From Erysipelothrix sp. (GTDB lineage Bacteria; Bacillota_I; Bacilli_A; Erysipelotrichales; Erysipelotrichaceae): a DNA stretch of 46,307 bases. A program made the position numbers and the translations under genes. Below, one piece after another: positions 32,565 through 41,161 of the stretch; positions within the stretch are counted from its first letter, which is position 1, and every line of letters begins with the position of its first letter. The stretch is from positions 1 to 46,307 of the forward strand of contig DUUI01000019.1 in assembly GCA_012841625.1 (NCBI GenBank), written 5' to 3'. The notes beneath the pieces are model-generated. The model ran no database searches. It had not been told where the DNA came from and was given only the letters and a program-made list of their open reading frames with translations.

Positions 32565-35192
32565 ATGAATAAGAAATATGTCTATTTGTTCTCAGAAGCC
32601 GATGGATCTTACAAGGAGCTTCTGGGGGGGAAGGGCGCTAACTTAGCAGAAATGACTAAGATTGGTCTACCTGTCCCACAAGGTTTTACTGTCTCAACTG
32701 AAGCATGTAATTTATACTACGAAAATAAAGAGCAGCTCAGTGATGCAGTCGCTGACCAAGTACGCGAAAATATCGTAAAACTTGAAGAAATTACAGGGAA
32801 GAAATTTGGGGATTTAGAAAACCCGCTACTTGTTTCTGTACGCTCAGGAGCCCGTGCTTCTATGCCAGGAATGATGGATACCGTATTAAACTTAGGTTTA
32901 AATGATGAAGTCGTTGTGGCTTTAGCAAAGAAAACTAATAATGAGCGCTTCGCTTATGATTCATACCGTCGTTTCATTCAAATGTTTGCGGATGTTGTAA
33001 TGGAAATTCCTAAACAACAATTTGAAGTCATTATTGATGAAATGAAAGAAGAAAGAAACATTTCTGATGATGCTGAGTTTACAGCAGAAGACTATAAAGA
33101 AATGGTTCAACGTTTTAAAGATTACTATTTAAAACATCACCATGAAACATTCCCAAGTGACCCATTTGAGCAATTAATTGCGTCAGTTACATCTGTCTTT
33201 AGATCATGGAACAATGATCGTGCTGTTTACTATCGTCGTATAAACGATATTCCTGCAGCATGGGGAACAGCTGTAAATGTTCAAGAAATGGTCTTTGGTA
33301 ATATGGGTGATGATTGTGCAACTGGTGTTGCCTTTACTCGTAACCCAGCAACAGGTGAAAAAAAGCTATTTGGTGAATTCTTAGTAAATGCCCAAGGTGA
33401 AGATGTTGTTGCTGGAACAAGAACACCACTTCCTATGGAAGAACTGAAGGATATTATGCCTGATGCATATGAAGAATTTGAAAGACACTGTGAAACATTA
33501 GAAAATCACTATAAAGATATGCAAGACATGGAGTTTACTATTGAAAATAATAAACTTTACATGCTTCAAACACGTAGTGGAAAGAGAACAGCTAATGCTG
33601 CATTAAAGATCGCTGTTGATTTAGTTAATGAAGGTTTAATTACTGAAAAAGAAGCAGTTCTTCAAATTAATCCGAAACAATTGGATGCACTACTACACCC
33701 ACACTTCAGCGAAGAAGCACTAAAGGGTGGTAAAGTCATCGGAACAGGACTTGCGGCTTCACCAGGAGCTGCATCTGGTCAAATTGTCTTTACAGCTAAA
33801 GAAGCAAAAGAATATACTGATAAAGGTAAAAAAGCTATTCTTGTTCGTTTAGAGACTTCTCCTGAAGACATCGAAGGAATGGCCTTATCTGAAGGTATCC
33901 TAACTGCACGTGGTGGAATGACTTCACATGCTGCGGTTGTTGCTCGAGGAATGGGAATATGCTGTGTCTCTGGATCAACTGATGTTTCATTCAGAGGAGA
34001 TAAAGTTCGTATCGGTGAAAAAGAATATAGCCGTGGCGATTATATTTCATTAGACGGAACAACTGGTAAAATTTATGAAGGTGAAATTGCATCTGAAGAA
34101 GCAACTATTTCTGGTGATTTCGAGAAATTCATGAACTGGGCTGATGAATACCGTCAAATCGGTGTTCGAACTAATGCTGATACACCAAAAGATGCTCAAC
34201 AAGCAATAGACTTTGGTGCTGAAGGAATTGGACTTGTTCGTACTGAACATATGTTCTTTGAAGCTGATCGAATTAAATTAGTACGTGAAATGATTCTTTC
34301 CAAAGATGAAGCAGGACGTCGTAAAGCTTTAGACCAATTACTTCCAATTCAACAATCAGACTTCGAAGGTATTTATGAAGTTATGAAGGAACTACCTGTA
34401 ACTGTTCGTTACCTAGATCCACCTCTACATGAATTCTTACCGACTAAAGAATCAGAAATGCAAGAACTTGCTGATGATATGGGACTAACTTTAGAAGATA
34501 TTAAAGAAACTGTGGCTGGTCTACATGAATTCAACCCAATGATGGGGCATCGTGGTGTTCGTTTATCAATTTCTTATCCTGAAATTGCTGAAATGCAAAC
34601 TAAAGCCGTTATTCGTGCAGCATTAGCTGTTCAAAAACGTTTAGATGTTAAAGTTCACCCAGAAATTATGATTCCACTTGTTGGACATATCACTGAGTTA
34701 AACTATGTAAAAGAAGTTGTTGATCGTGTTGCGAATGAAGAAATCGAAGCAAGCGGCCAAGAACTTAATTACACAGTTGGTACGATGATTGAGATTCCAA
34801 GAGCATGTGTAACAGCTGATAAGATTGCTGAATCAGCAGACTTCTTCTCATTTGGTACAAATGACTTAACTCAATACGGATTTGGATTCTCTCGTGATGA
34901 TGCGGGCAACTTCTTAAATGATTACTATGAAAAGAGTGTCTTTGAACAAGATCCATTCGTCAGAATTGATGAAGAGGGTGTTGGAGAACTTGTTAAGATA
35001 GCGGTTGAAAAAGGACGTAGTACAAAACCAAATCTAAAATTAGGAATCTGTGGTGAGCATGGTGGAGACCCTGCAACTATTACCTTCCTATATAATGTTG
35101 GACTTGATTATGTTTCTTGTTCGCCATACCGTGTACCTATTGCACGTTTAGCGGCAGCACAAGCAAGCATTCAAAACCCACGCGAAAAGTAA
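32565..35192 (+). CDS. ppdK: Pyruvate, phosphate dikinase
   Basis: Interconverts pyruvate, ATP and Pi with PEP, AMP and PPi; in glycolytic anaerobes it often runs toward pyruvate to use PPi. It has 875 residues. The N-terminal ATP-grasp domain is followed by the phosphohistidine domain with His455 in GMTSHAAVVARG, and a TIM-barrel PEP site with Cys829 in CGEHGGDP. These positions agree closely with the Clostridium symbiosum enzyme. ATG 32565 follows AGGAGGAA. The usual partner, the DUF299 regulatory kinase/phosphorylase, is not adjacent. A UUCG-capped hairpin ends the unit. Confidence 0.97.
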   Translation: MNKKYVYLFSEADGSYKELLGGKGANLAEMTKIGLPVPQGFTVSTEACNLYYENKEQLSDAVADQVRENIVKLEEITGKKFGDLENPLLVSVRSGARASMPGMMDTVLNLGLNDEVVVALAKKTNNERFAYDSYRRFIQMFADVVMEIPKQQFEVIIDEMKEERNISDDAEFTAEDYKEMVQRFKDYYLKHHHETFPSDPFEQLIASVTSVFRSWNNDRAVYYRRINDIPAAWGTAVNVQEMVFGNMGDDCATGVAFTRNPATGEKKLFGEFLVNAQGEDVVAGTRTPLPMEELKDIMPDAYEEFERHCETLENHYKDMQDMEFTIENNKLYMLQTRSGKRTANAALKIAVDLVNEGLITEKEAVLQINPKQLDALLHPHFSEEALKGGKVIGTGLAASPGAASGQIVFTAKEAKEYTDKGKKAILVRLETSPEDIEGMALSEGILTARGGMTSHAAVVARGMGICCVSGSTDVSFRGDKVRIGEKEYSRGDYISLDGTTGKIYEGEIASEEATISGDFEKFMNWADEYRQIGVRTNADTPKDAQQAIDFGAEGIGLVRTEHMFFEADRIKLVREMILSKDEAGRRKALDQLLPIQQSDFEGIYEVMKELPVTVRYLDPPLHEFLPTKESEMQELADDMGLTLEDIKETVAGLHEFNPMMGHRGVRLSISYPEIAEMQTKAVIRAALAVQKRLDVKVHPEIMIPLVGHITELNYVKEVVDRVANEEIEASGQELNYTVGTMIEIPRACVTADKIAESADFFSFGTNDLTQYGFGFSRDDAGNFLNDYYEKSVFEQDPFVRIDEEGVGELVKIAVEKGRSTKPNLKLGICGEHGGDPATITFLYNVGLDYVSCSPYRVPIARLAAAQASIQNPREK

Positions 35193-35202
35193 AAATAACA
35201 AC

Positions 35203-35230
35203 AAAGGTCAACTTCGGTTGACCTTTCTTA
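35203..35230 (+). terminator. Hairpin after ppdK
   Basis: Ten-base-pair perfect stem AAAGGTCAAC (35203-35212) with GTTGACCTTT (35217-35226) capped by TTCG, then CTTA; the T-run is short, so it may also act as an mRNA 3' end stabiliser. Confidence 0.7.
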
Positions 35231-35239
35231 TGTTATAAT
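35231..35239 (+). promoter_or_regulatory. Extended -10 promoter of the dead ABC pair
   Basis: TG-T-TATAAT at 35231-35239; no -35 match at normal spacing. Confidence 0.5.
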
Positions 35240-35258
35240 GTTAACAAAGGAGAGAGAT

Positions 35259-35759
35259 GTGCTACCAGTGATATTTAATAAGCAAAGCTATTCCTTTGAT
35301 AAGGGAAACATCTATGGCTTAAAGCCAGAGCATAGCGACTTTTTAATAACGGTCGCATTAAGTTCACCAGATGTTTTTTTCTTTGGGTCACCAAGCTGGT
35401 TTGATTCAAATCTCTTAGGCTTGGATTATTTAAAGTACATTATGAATATGTGGAAATCTAATAAAGAACTTGATGATATCATTCAGTATTGGGAACTATC
35501 AGCAATTATTGATATGCCAATCAGATCTTATTCATTAGGTGAGAAACAATGTTTGATTGCAGCCTTATATCAAATCTCTGATGCTCAGATTATTGTGATT
35601 GATAATATAACAGTTGGAATGGATGAATATTTTCAAAAAAAACTATTTGATATGATGGTATTACTTAAAGAAGAATCAAAAACGATAATTGTCTCATGTC
35701 AGTATGAAGATAAAATGAGATCGGTATCCGATGTTTTTATTGAGGATGAGGCATTATGA
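35259..35759 (+). CDS. Degenerate ABC ATPase-like protein lacking ATP-site residues
   Basis: A 166-residue relative of ABC-2 type nucleotide-binding domains. The order of landmarks is kept: GNIYGL where others read GEIxGLxGPNGxGKTT, then a LGLDYLKYIMNMW helix like the TGxExLxF segment, a signature-like SLGEKQ at 92-97, IIVIDN as Walker B (Asp115, Asn116) and GMDEYFQKKL as D-loop region. But the Walker A lysine and loop are absent (KPEHSD), the catalytic Glu is Asn116, and the H-loop His is replaced (S-C-Q148). It should not hydrolyse ATP. GTG 35259 follows AAAGGAG at 35246-35252; ATG 35238 overlaps the promoter. It overlaps the membrane gene by 4 nt, so both are expressed together. Confidence 0.75.
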   Translation: MLPVIFNKQSYSFDKGNIYGLKPEHSDFLITVALSSPDVFFFGSPSWFDSNLLGLDYLKYIMNMWKSNKELDDIIQYWELSAIIDMPIRSYSLGEKQCLIAALYQISDAQIIVIDNITVGMDEYFQKKLFDMMVLLKEESKTIIVSCQYEDKMRSVSDVFIEDEAL

Positions 35760-36613
35760 GTCAATTCAGATTTCTATTTAAACAAGTTGTTAAAGCTCGT
35801 AAAAACCTTGTCCTGCTTTTAATAGGTTTTTTAATAATTTCAGGTGTCTATTTCTACAACAAACAACAAATCTTAAATGTTAGACAGTATCATCAAATAA
35901 ATCTTAGAATGCTGGAATACGCAGTAGAAGATTTAAGCGAAGACACAACCATCTGTATTGAAAACCTGAAACAGAAGGTTGATTTAAGCAAACGAATACT
36001 TTCAGAAGAGGATATGAATTTAATTTATGATTGTTCAATACGAAGTATTAATTTAGACTTAGAAGAGGGTATCGGAAACAAACCAAAACTTTTGATGGAA
36101 AAGGAATACTTACGCCATCTAAAAACAAATCAATTAGAGTATGACAGTTACACCCACCCAATTTCAGCCATTTCCTTTACTTATTGGATCATGACAGATC
36201 ATCTTGTTTTTTTAGTTATTCTGTCTTTAATTTTCATTTTATCAAGACAGTTTACTTTTAAGTATAAAAATCAGGTGAATATTTTTAAATTTATCAGTCC
36301 TAAGAAAAATAACTTTCACCTTGAAATCGTTTTAGGTGTTGTGATGGGTCTAATGATTTTGTTTATAATGATGTTATTTTCATTTATACTTAGTTATTAT
36401 TTTGAAGGGTTAGGATCATTTTTATACCCATTCTTAATTGAGGATGAATTTATAATGATCGCACAATTAATTGGTCCAAGCTTTATTGTTATCTTTGTTT
36501 TAATTATGATTGTAGTCATTATCTTATATGTTTTAGCAATGGTATTTAAGGATAGAAACAAGGTTTTAATGGTGGCATTAGGCTTGTTTTTAGTTGCTCT
36601 AAATATTTTATGA
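35756..36613 (+). CDS. ABC-2-like membrane protein, partner of the dead ATPase
   Basis: A 285-residue membrane protein. One helix at about 18-36 is followed by a 110-residue outer or cytosolic loop rich in charge, then four helices clustered in about 145-285. This layout resembles ABC-2 type permeases but ends right after the last helix (ALGLFLVALNIL), one helix short of the usual six. It overlaps the ATPase-like gene by 4 nt. I do not recognise the specific family. The next gene has a separate promoter starting 9 nt after this stop. Confidence 0.7.
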   Translation: MSQFRFLFKQVVKARKNLVLLLIGFLIISGVYFYNKQQILNVRQYHQINLRMLEYAVEDLSEDTTICIENLKQKVDLSKRILSEEDMNLIYDCSIRSINLDLEEGIGNKPKLLMEKEYLRHLKTNQLEYDSYTHPISAISFTYWIMTDHLVFLVILSLIFILSRQFTFKYKNQVNIFKFISPKKNNFHLEIVLGVVMGLMILFIMMLFSFILSYYFEGLGSFLYPFLIEDEFIMIAQLIGPSFIVIFVLIMIVVIILYVLAMVFKDRNKVLMVALGLFLVALNIL

Positions 36614-36621
36614 TAAAATAG

Positions 36622-36650
36622 TTGACATTTTTTTAAAAACTATGTATTAT
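36622..36650 (+). promoter_or_regulatory. Promoter of the gntR-ABC operon
   Basis: TTGACA (36622-36627), 17-nt spacer, TATTAT (36645-36650). The operator repeat covers the -10 box. Confidence 0.8.
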
Positions 36651-36665
36651 GTATGTAATACATAG
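36640..36665. promoter_or_regulatory. Operator for the YtrA-type repressor
   Basis: Perfect 10-bp arms CTATGTATTA (36640-36649) and TAATACATAG (36656-36665), 6-nt spacer. It overlaps the -10 box and lies 14 nt before the GntR gene, as expected for autorepression by a YtrA-like dimer. Confidence 0.8.
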
Positions 36666-36679
36666 GACGGAGGGATGAT

Positions 36680-37039
36680 ATGAAGTTTAAAGATGGAATT
36701 CCTATTTACTTACAACTAACTCAGGAAATAGCGAATCTAATCTTATCGGGTGAATATAAACCAGGTGAGCGGATTCAATCAGTAAGAGAGTTAGCCCTGG
36801 TTTTTGGGGTAAATCCTAACACAGTTCAAAAAGCGTTAGTATTAGCTGAGGAACAAGGTTTAGTGTTTGCTCAAGGGCCAGAAGGTCGATTTGTGAGTGA
36901 GGATGAACGATTAATTACGCGTTTACGAAAAGAAGCTATAAGTAAAGAAGTGAAAGAGTTTCTTGAGCGACTGCGTCAATTAGGGATAAGTAGAAACGAA
37001 GTCATCGATTATTTGAAAGAGGAGGAGAGTGAAGTATGA
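36680..37039 (+). CDS. YtrA-subfamily GntR transcriptional repressor
   Basis: A 119-residue repressor. Winged helix at residues 8-75: the GntR hallmark GEYKPGERIQSVRELALVFG, then VNPNTVQKALVLAEEQGLV as recognition helix, wing QGPEGRFV. The short helical C-terminal part (about 80-119) is the YtrA dimerisation tail, with no effector domain. YtrA proteins are known to repress the ABC operon they head, often released by cell-wall-active antibiotics. The gene lies 14 nt after its probable operator and overlaps the ATPase gene by 4 nt. Confidence 0.93.
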   Translation: MKFKDGIPIYLQLTQEIANLILSGEYKPGERIQSVRELALVFGVNPNTVQKALVLAEEQGLVFAQGPEGRFVSEDERLITRLRKEAISKEVKEFLERLRQLGISRNEVIDYLKEEESEV

Positions 37040-37725
37040 TCATTCAAACAAGAAGTTTAAGTAAACATTACAAAAAGCATATAGCCATCGACAGTGTCGA
37101 TCTTGATTTACATAAAGGTCGCATCATTGGATTGTGTGGACCCAATGGATCTGGCAAGACAACACTCATAAAAGTTTTGATGGGTTTGCTTCGTGATTAC
37201 AAAGGAGAAGTAAAAATAGGGGATTACGAAGTTGGTAAAGAATCTTTAGCTTTGTGTTCCTACTTACCTGATAAAACATATTTCGAAAAGGAAATGACAG
37301 GTCGACAAGCCATAAATGTATTTAAGGATATGTACCAAGATTTTAATGAATCAAAAATGAACCAGTTAATGGCTGATTTTGAAGTATCAGCTGACCAAAC
37401 CTTTAAACAAATGTCTAAAGGGATGCAGGAGAAATTTCAATTAGCGTTAGTCCTGTCTCGTGATGCCCAAATTTATTTACTTGATGAGCCAATAGGCGGA
37501 GTTGATCCAGCGTCTCGAGAAAAAATCATGAATTCAATTCTAAGTAGTTATGCAAAAGATGCATTATTACTAATATCAACACATTTAATTTCTGACATTG
37601 AGTCTATTCTAGATGAAGTCATTTTCTTAAAAAATGGGCGAGTCGTTCTTCATGAAAATTGTGATGATCTTCGCGATCAGCATGGAATGTCAATTGATGC
37701 ATACTTTAGGGAGGTATTTAGATAA
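37036..37725 (+). CDS. ABC-2 type transporter ATPase (YtrB-like)
   Basis: Nucleotide-binding subunit of 229 residues. Walker A GPNGSGKT, Q-loop region CSYLPDKTYF, signature MSKGMQEKFQ in place of LSGGQ (the usual relaxed form in this subfamily), Walker B IYLLDEPIGGVDP with the catalytic Glu, and the switch His in STHLI. All parts needed for ATP hydrolysis are present, unlike the homologue 1.3 kb upstream. It overlaps the repressor gene by 4 nt and the permease gene by 1 nt. Substrate unknown. Confidence 0.94.
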   Translation: MIIQTRSLSKHYKKHIAIDSVDLDLHKGRIIGLCGPNGSGKTTLIKVLMGLLRDYKGEVKIGDYEVGKESLALCSYLPDKTYFEKEMTGRQAINVFKDMYQDFNESKMNQLMADFEVSADQTFKQMSKGMQEKFQLALVLSRDAQIYLLDEPIGGVDPASREKIMNSILSSYAKDALLLISTHLISDIESILDEVIFLKNGRVVLHENCDDLRDQHGMSIDAYFREVFR

Positions 37726-38522
37726 TGTTTTTAAAAACACTAAAGCACGATTTAAAAAATTCGTACAAAGATTATATGATGTTATACCTTACAATGTTAG
37801 TCTTCGCGGTTCTGGCACCATTAGGGGCAAGATCTAATATTGATTTACTAAATGTTGTTGTGGCGATTATGTTTATGTTTATTATCTTTGGTAGTATTGT
37901 TTTAATGATATCAAATACTATCAAGTTTATTAAAAGGCGACTCTTTGATGAGGGGGCATATTTCAATCTAACATTACCTGTTAGTATTGATACGACGATC
38001 TTCTCAAAAATACTGTCGGTTACGATTTGGGTATATGTCACGACTCTGTTTATTATCTTATCCATTGTGATATTAGCATTAACTTTTGTAAATTTTGATT
38101 TAGAACTTTTTAGACAAGTTCAACAAATTGTTTCTGAATTATTAAGAAACATCAACTGGTTACAAGTAGTATTTGCATTGATTTTTCAATTAATTGGATC
38201 ATTTGTTTTTGCGGCCATGTTAATCTTAGTCATGACAGTTGTGAATACAAGTTGGTTTAGTAAAACAAATTACTTTATTTCACTTTTACTATTTATTGTC
38301 TTAATAACTGCTTTTGACTGGCTTGATGGATTATTTAATATCGTCGCAATTGGTCGTAGCGAAATTATACATATAGGGAATTTAACTGGGGAGCTAGTTA
38401 CAGTCTTTACATTGTTTGAAGACCCACTGACAGCGATAGTTTATATCTTGTATGAACTGATTATCTTTGGTGTCTTGTTTATGGGAATTAGAACTCTATT
38501 TAAGAGAAAACTAGAGATTTAA
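37725..38522 (+). CDS. ABC-2 type permease subunit
   Basis: A 265-residue membrane protein with six hydrophobic helices (about 17-35, 42-62, 100-125, 145-170, 180-200, 235-255). It is the membrane partner of the ATPase just before it, with TAATG overlaps on both sides (its own start overlaps the ATPase stop, and its stop overlaps the VTT gene). Sequence is weakly conserved, as usual in ABC-2 permeases; the assignment rests on topology and context. Confidence 0.82.
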   Translation: MFLKTLKHDLKNSYKDYMMLYLTMLVFAVLAPLGARSNIDLLNVVVAIMFMFIIFGSIVLMISNTIKFIKRRLFDEGAYFNLTLPVSIDTTIFSKILSVTIWVYVTTLFIILSIVILALTFVNFDLELFRQVQQIVSELLRNINWLQVVFALIFQLIGSFVFAAMLILVMTVVNTSWFSKTNYFISLLLFIVLITAFDWLDGLFNIVAIGRSEIIHIGNLTGELVTVFTLFEDPLTAIVYILYELIIFGVLFMGIRTLFKRKLEI

Positions 38523-39133
38523 TGAAAAAAATAAATCTAGATACAATTCTATCAATCTTGTCTCTAGTTGTCTTAGGCCTCATCTTTTGGTGGGGCTTTA
38601 AGACTGGTATATTAGTCGATCAGGCTAAGATGAAGGACTTTGTCGAACAATTTGGATCATTATCTGTTTTTGCTTTAATTGTCCTTCAAATCTTACAAGT
38701 CGTTTTCCCAATAGTTCCAGGTGGGATAGGAATGGTTGTTGCTACCTTAATCTTTGGGATATGGTGGGGCTTTATCATAAATTATATTTCCATATCAATA
38801 GGGTCTATCATCGCATTTCAAATTGGTCGAAAATTTGGAAAACCTTTGATTCTTAAGTATTTCAATGAAAAGCTTTTTGCTAGATATGAAAAGTTATTAG
38901 ATAATCAGCATAAATTTGACAAGATTTTTGCGGTATCGATTCTGTTACCAGTAGCTCCGGATGATTTCTTATGCTATTTAGCTGGAACGACTGATATGTC
39001 ACTAAAGAAGTTTGTGACCATCATCTTATTGGGCAAACCCCCGACTACCTTTATTTATAGCTTAGGGTTACATGAATTCTTTGAACTTATCAAGAAATGG
39101 TTTTCTTTAGGTGCAAGATTAATTAGTTTTTGA
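38522..39133 (+). CDS. TVP38/TMEM64 (VTT domain) membrane protein
   Basis: DedA-superfamily membrane protein of 203 residues with five to six helices. The family core is clear: VFPIVPGGIGMVVATLIFGIWWGF with re-entrant loop, then ISIGSIIAFQIGRKFGKPLI and later LPVAPDDFLCYLAGTTDMSLKKF. VTT proteins are proposed lipid scramblases or flippases, including for undecaprenyl phosphate; the specific lipid is unknown here. It shares TAATG with the permease stop and is therefore probably part of the YtrA-controlled operon. Confidence 0.9.
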   Translation: MKKINLDTILSILSLVVLGLIFWWGFKTGILVDQAKMKDFVEQFGSLSVFALIVLQILQVVFPIVPGGIGMVVATLIFGIWWGFIINYISISIGSIIAFQIGRKFGKPLILKYFNEKLFARYEKLLDNQHKFDKIFAVSILLPVAPDDFLCYLAGTTDMSLKKFVTIILLGKPPTTFIYSLGLHEFFELIKKWFSLGARLISF

Positions 39134-39163
39134 TAGAATATAAGTAACAAAGGAGGGACATGG

Positions 39164-40135
39164 ATGCCAAATGTAATCACCCATGGATTAATGGCAAATA
39201 AGGTGGTTCAACTTTTAGAAAAGTCGGATGTGGCTTTGGCGATAGAAACGTATCCTCAATTATTCTTTTTTGGAAGTAATGGACCAGACTATTTATTTTA
39301 TTATCGGTATTTTTCATCAGATGAAGATGCGAAATCGATGAGACAATTAGGTAATTTATTTCATGATGAATATATTAATGAATTTTATACAGCGGCTAAG
39401 AACCATCTAAACCGCTTGGAAAATGATCAAGATAAACAAATGGCTCTGTCCTATATCGCAGGGCATTTATGCCATTGGGCACTTGATTCTTTGGCGCATC
39501 CATATGTTTTTCATAAGACGGGACTGATTGAAGGAGACACACGATACGACCACTATCGGTTCGAAGCTATGATTGATACGTTGGTCGTCAAAAGAGTCCA
39601 GAATAAGAAGTTTATGGATGTACCGTCCTATAAATTTGTTAAGTTAAATGCAAAAGAGAAAGTAAGTGTAGCGAAGGTTTACCAAGCAATCACATTTGAA
39701 GTATTAGGGAAGCGAGTCGAATTAAAGAAATTTGTTGATGCGATGAGCATGACCTATAATTTCAATTTATTATTGTTTGATAAAATCGGCTTACGAAGTC
39801 GTTTGATTCGTCCGATTGAGAAATATATTTTAAAGGATGAATGGGTCTTTACTTCTCATCTAGTGACACCGGATATTGATATTAAGAATGATATTCTTAA
39901 CCTAAGACGAGATGAATGGAGTCATCCATGCGATTCTGAAATGAAATCAACTGCATCATTTATGGATTTGTTTCATCAGTCGACAATTCGTGCTTATCAA
40001 GCGCTTAATGCATTAACAAAGGATCTAGCACATGGAACTAATAGTTTGGAAGAATTTATAGATGGAAGAAATTATTCGACTGGATTGTCTGAGCCATGTG
40101 ATATGATAAATTTTGACATAATCTACAAACACTAA
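39164..40135 (+). CDS. Zinc-dependent phospholipase C-like hydrolase
   Basis: A 323-residue protein of the Zn_dep_PLPC group. The metal-binding pattern of this fold is visible: an N-terminal ITHG, GSNGPDYLFYY, NLFHDEY, then AGHLCHWALDSLAHPYVFHK and YDHYRFEAMID, together supplying several His and Asp ligands. It has no signal peptide, unlike secreted clostridial phospholipase C toxins, so it is probably intracellular. Such proteins are common as housekeeping genes of unknown substrate in low-GC Firmicutes. The ribosome site is AAGGAGGG at 39150-39157. hpf follows after 12 nt with its own strong ribosome site. Confidence 0.86.
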   Translation: MPNVITHGLMANKVVQLLEKSDVALAIETYPQLFFFGSNGPDYLFYYRYFSSDEDAKSMRQLGNLFHDEYINEFYTAAKNHLNRLENDQDKQMALSYIAGHLCHWALDSLAHPYVFHKTGLIEGDTRYDHYRFEAMIDTLVVKRVQNKKFMDVPSYKFVKLNAKEKVSVAKVYQAITFEVLGKRVELKKFVDAMSMTYNFNLLLFDKIGLRSRLIRPIEKYILKDEWVFTSHLVTPDIDIKNDILNLRRDEWSHPCDSEMKSTASFMDLFHQSTIRAYQALNALTKDLAHGTNSLEEFIDGRNYSTGLSEPCDMINFDIIYKH

Positions 40136-40147
40136 GGAGGTTTATTT

Positions 40148-40708
40148 ATGTTAGTGACTATTCAAGGGAAAAATGTACAAATTACAGATGCTATGAGAGA
40201 AAGAGCTGAAAGAAAGTTGTCGGTGATTGACAAATATTTCAAAAATGACGAGAAAGAAACGAGTGCTCGAATTCTCGTAAAAATCTATAATGAGTATCAA
40301 AAAGTGGAAGTCACCGTTGATTCCCCAGTGGGTCTATTAAGAGCAGAAGTGAAAGAAAATGACTTCTACAGTGCTCTAGATCGTACCGTAGATCGTTTAG
40401 AAGACCAAATACGTCGTCAAAAGACACGTTATTCTAAGAAGCATCGTGAGAAATTATCACATGCATTCTTACAAGAAATGCAGGCATTCGAAGAGGAACA
40501 AATTAAAGAGAATCAAAAGAAAGAAGAACCTGTTCGTACCAAAGAAGTATTTGCTGAGAAAATGGATCTTACCACAGCAATTATGAATATGGAAATGCTG
40601 CAACATGACTTCTTTGCGTATACCGATGATGAGACCAATGAAATCGCGGTTGTTTATAAGCGTCAAGATGGCGGTTATGGCTTGTTGGAGCTAGAGAAGG
40701 ATAATTAA
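40148..40708 (+). CDS. hpf: Ribosome hibernation promoting factor, long form
   Basis: Binds idle 70S ribosomes and drives 100S dimers. It has 186 residues: an N-terminal S30AE domain (1-105, MLVTIQGKNVQITDAMRERA) that blocks mRNA and tRNA sites, a charged linker (about 105-130), and a C-terminal dimerisation domain (VRTKEVFAEKMDLTTAIMNM through QHDFFAYTDDETNEI). Presence of both domains marks the long HPF of Firmicutes. Ribosome site AAGGAGG at 40135-40141. A separate promoter for sepF starts at its end. Confidence 0.95.
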   Translation: MLVTIQGKNVQITDAMRERAERKLSVIDKYFKNDEKETSARILVKIYNEYQKVEVTVDSPVGLLRAEVKENDFYSALDRTVDRLEDQIRRQKTRYSKKHREKLSHAFLQEMQAFEEEQIKENQKKEEPVRTKEVFAEKMDLTTAIMNMEMLQHDFFAYTDDETNEIAVVYKRQDGGYGLLELEKDN

Positions 40709-40733
40709 CAAGAAAAGGGGTTTGTGCTATAAT
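40705..40733 (+). promoter_or_regulatory. Promoter of sepF-divIVA
   Basis: TTAACA (40705-40710), 17-nt spacer, TATAAT (40728-40733) preceded by TGC, an extended -10. Confidence 0.75.
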
Positions 40734-40756
40734 AAATCCCGTATGGAGGTTTTATA

Positions 40757-41158
40757 ATGGGTATCAAGGAAAAATTCGCGAATTTTATTGCACCAGCTGA
40801 AGATGAGGATTACGTTGAGTTTGATGAGCATGAAACAGCAATGTTGAGTGATTATGAAACAACGTCAGGTAAAAGTATGTCACAACTAAAAACAGATGCT
40901 AAAATGGTTCTTTTTGAGCCAAGAACTTTTGAAGAAAGTGAAGAAGTAGCTCGTCACTTAAAAGAGAGACGTGCAGCTGTCGTAAACTTACATCGTTTAC
41001 CAGCTAATTTCGCTCAAAGAACGATCGATTTCTTAACAGGGGTTGTCTTTGCGTTAGATGGAACCATTCAGAAGATTGGTCATAATGTAATTTTATGTAC
41101 TCCTAAATCAATAGGCATTTCAGGAGAAATAAGCTTCGACTTAGAAGACGAACAGTAA
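40757..41158 (+). CDS. sepF: Cell division protein SepF
   Basis: Polymerising protein that bundles FtsZ and tethers it to the membrane, 133 residues. The N-terminus GIKEKFANFIAPAEDEDY is the amphipathic membrane helix followed by an acidic linker. The conserved domain covers about 48-125 with LFEPRTFEESEEVARHLKER and VNLHRLPANFAQRTIDFLTG. FtsZ-tethering by SepF fits a walled, dividing cell. ATGGAGG precedes the start. divIVA follows after 3 nt. In Bacillus ylmG and ylmH lie between them; both are missing here. Confidence 0.95.
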   Translation: MGIKEKFANFIAPAEDEDYVEFDEHETAMLSDYETTSGKSMSQLKTDAKMVLFEPRTFEESEEVARHLKERRAAVVNLHRLPANFAQRTIDFLTGVVFALDGTIQKIGHNVILCTPKSIGISGEISFDLEDEQ

Positions 41159-41161
41159 TTC

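Noticed and set aside
40715-40740. Hairpin GGGGTTT/AAATCCC around the sepF -10 box
   Set aside because: It contains a mismatch and a 10-nt loop that is the -10 box itself; probably chance.
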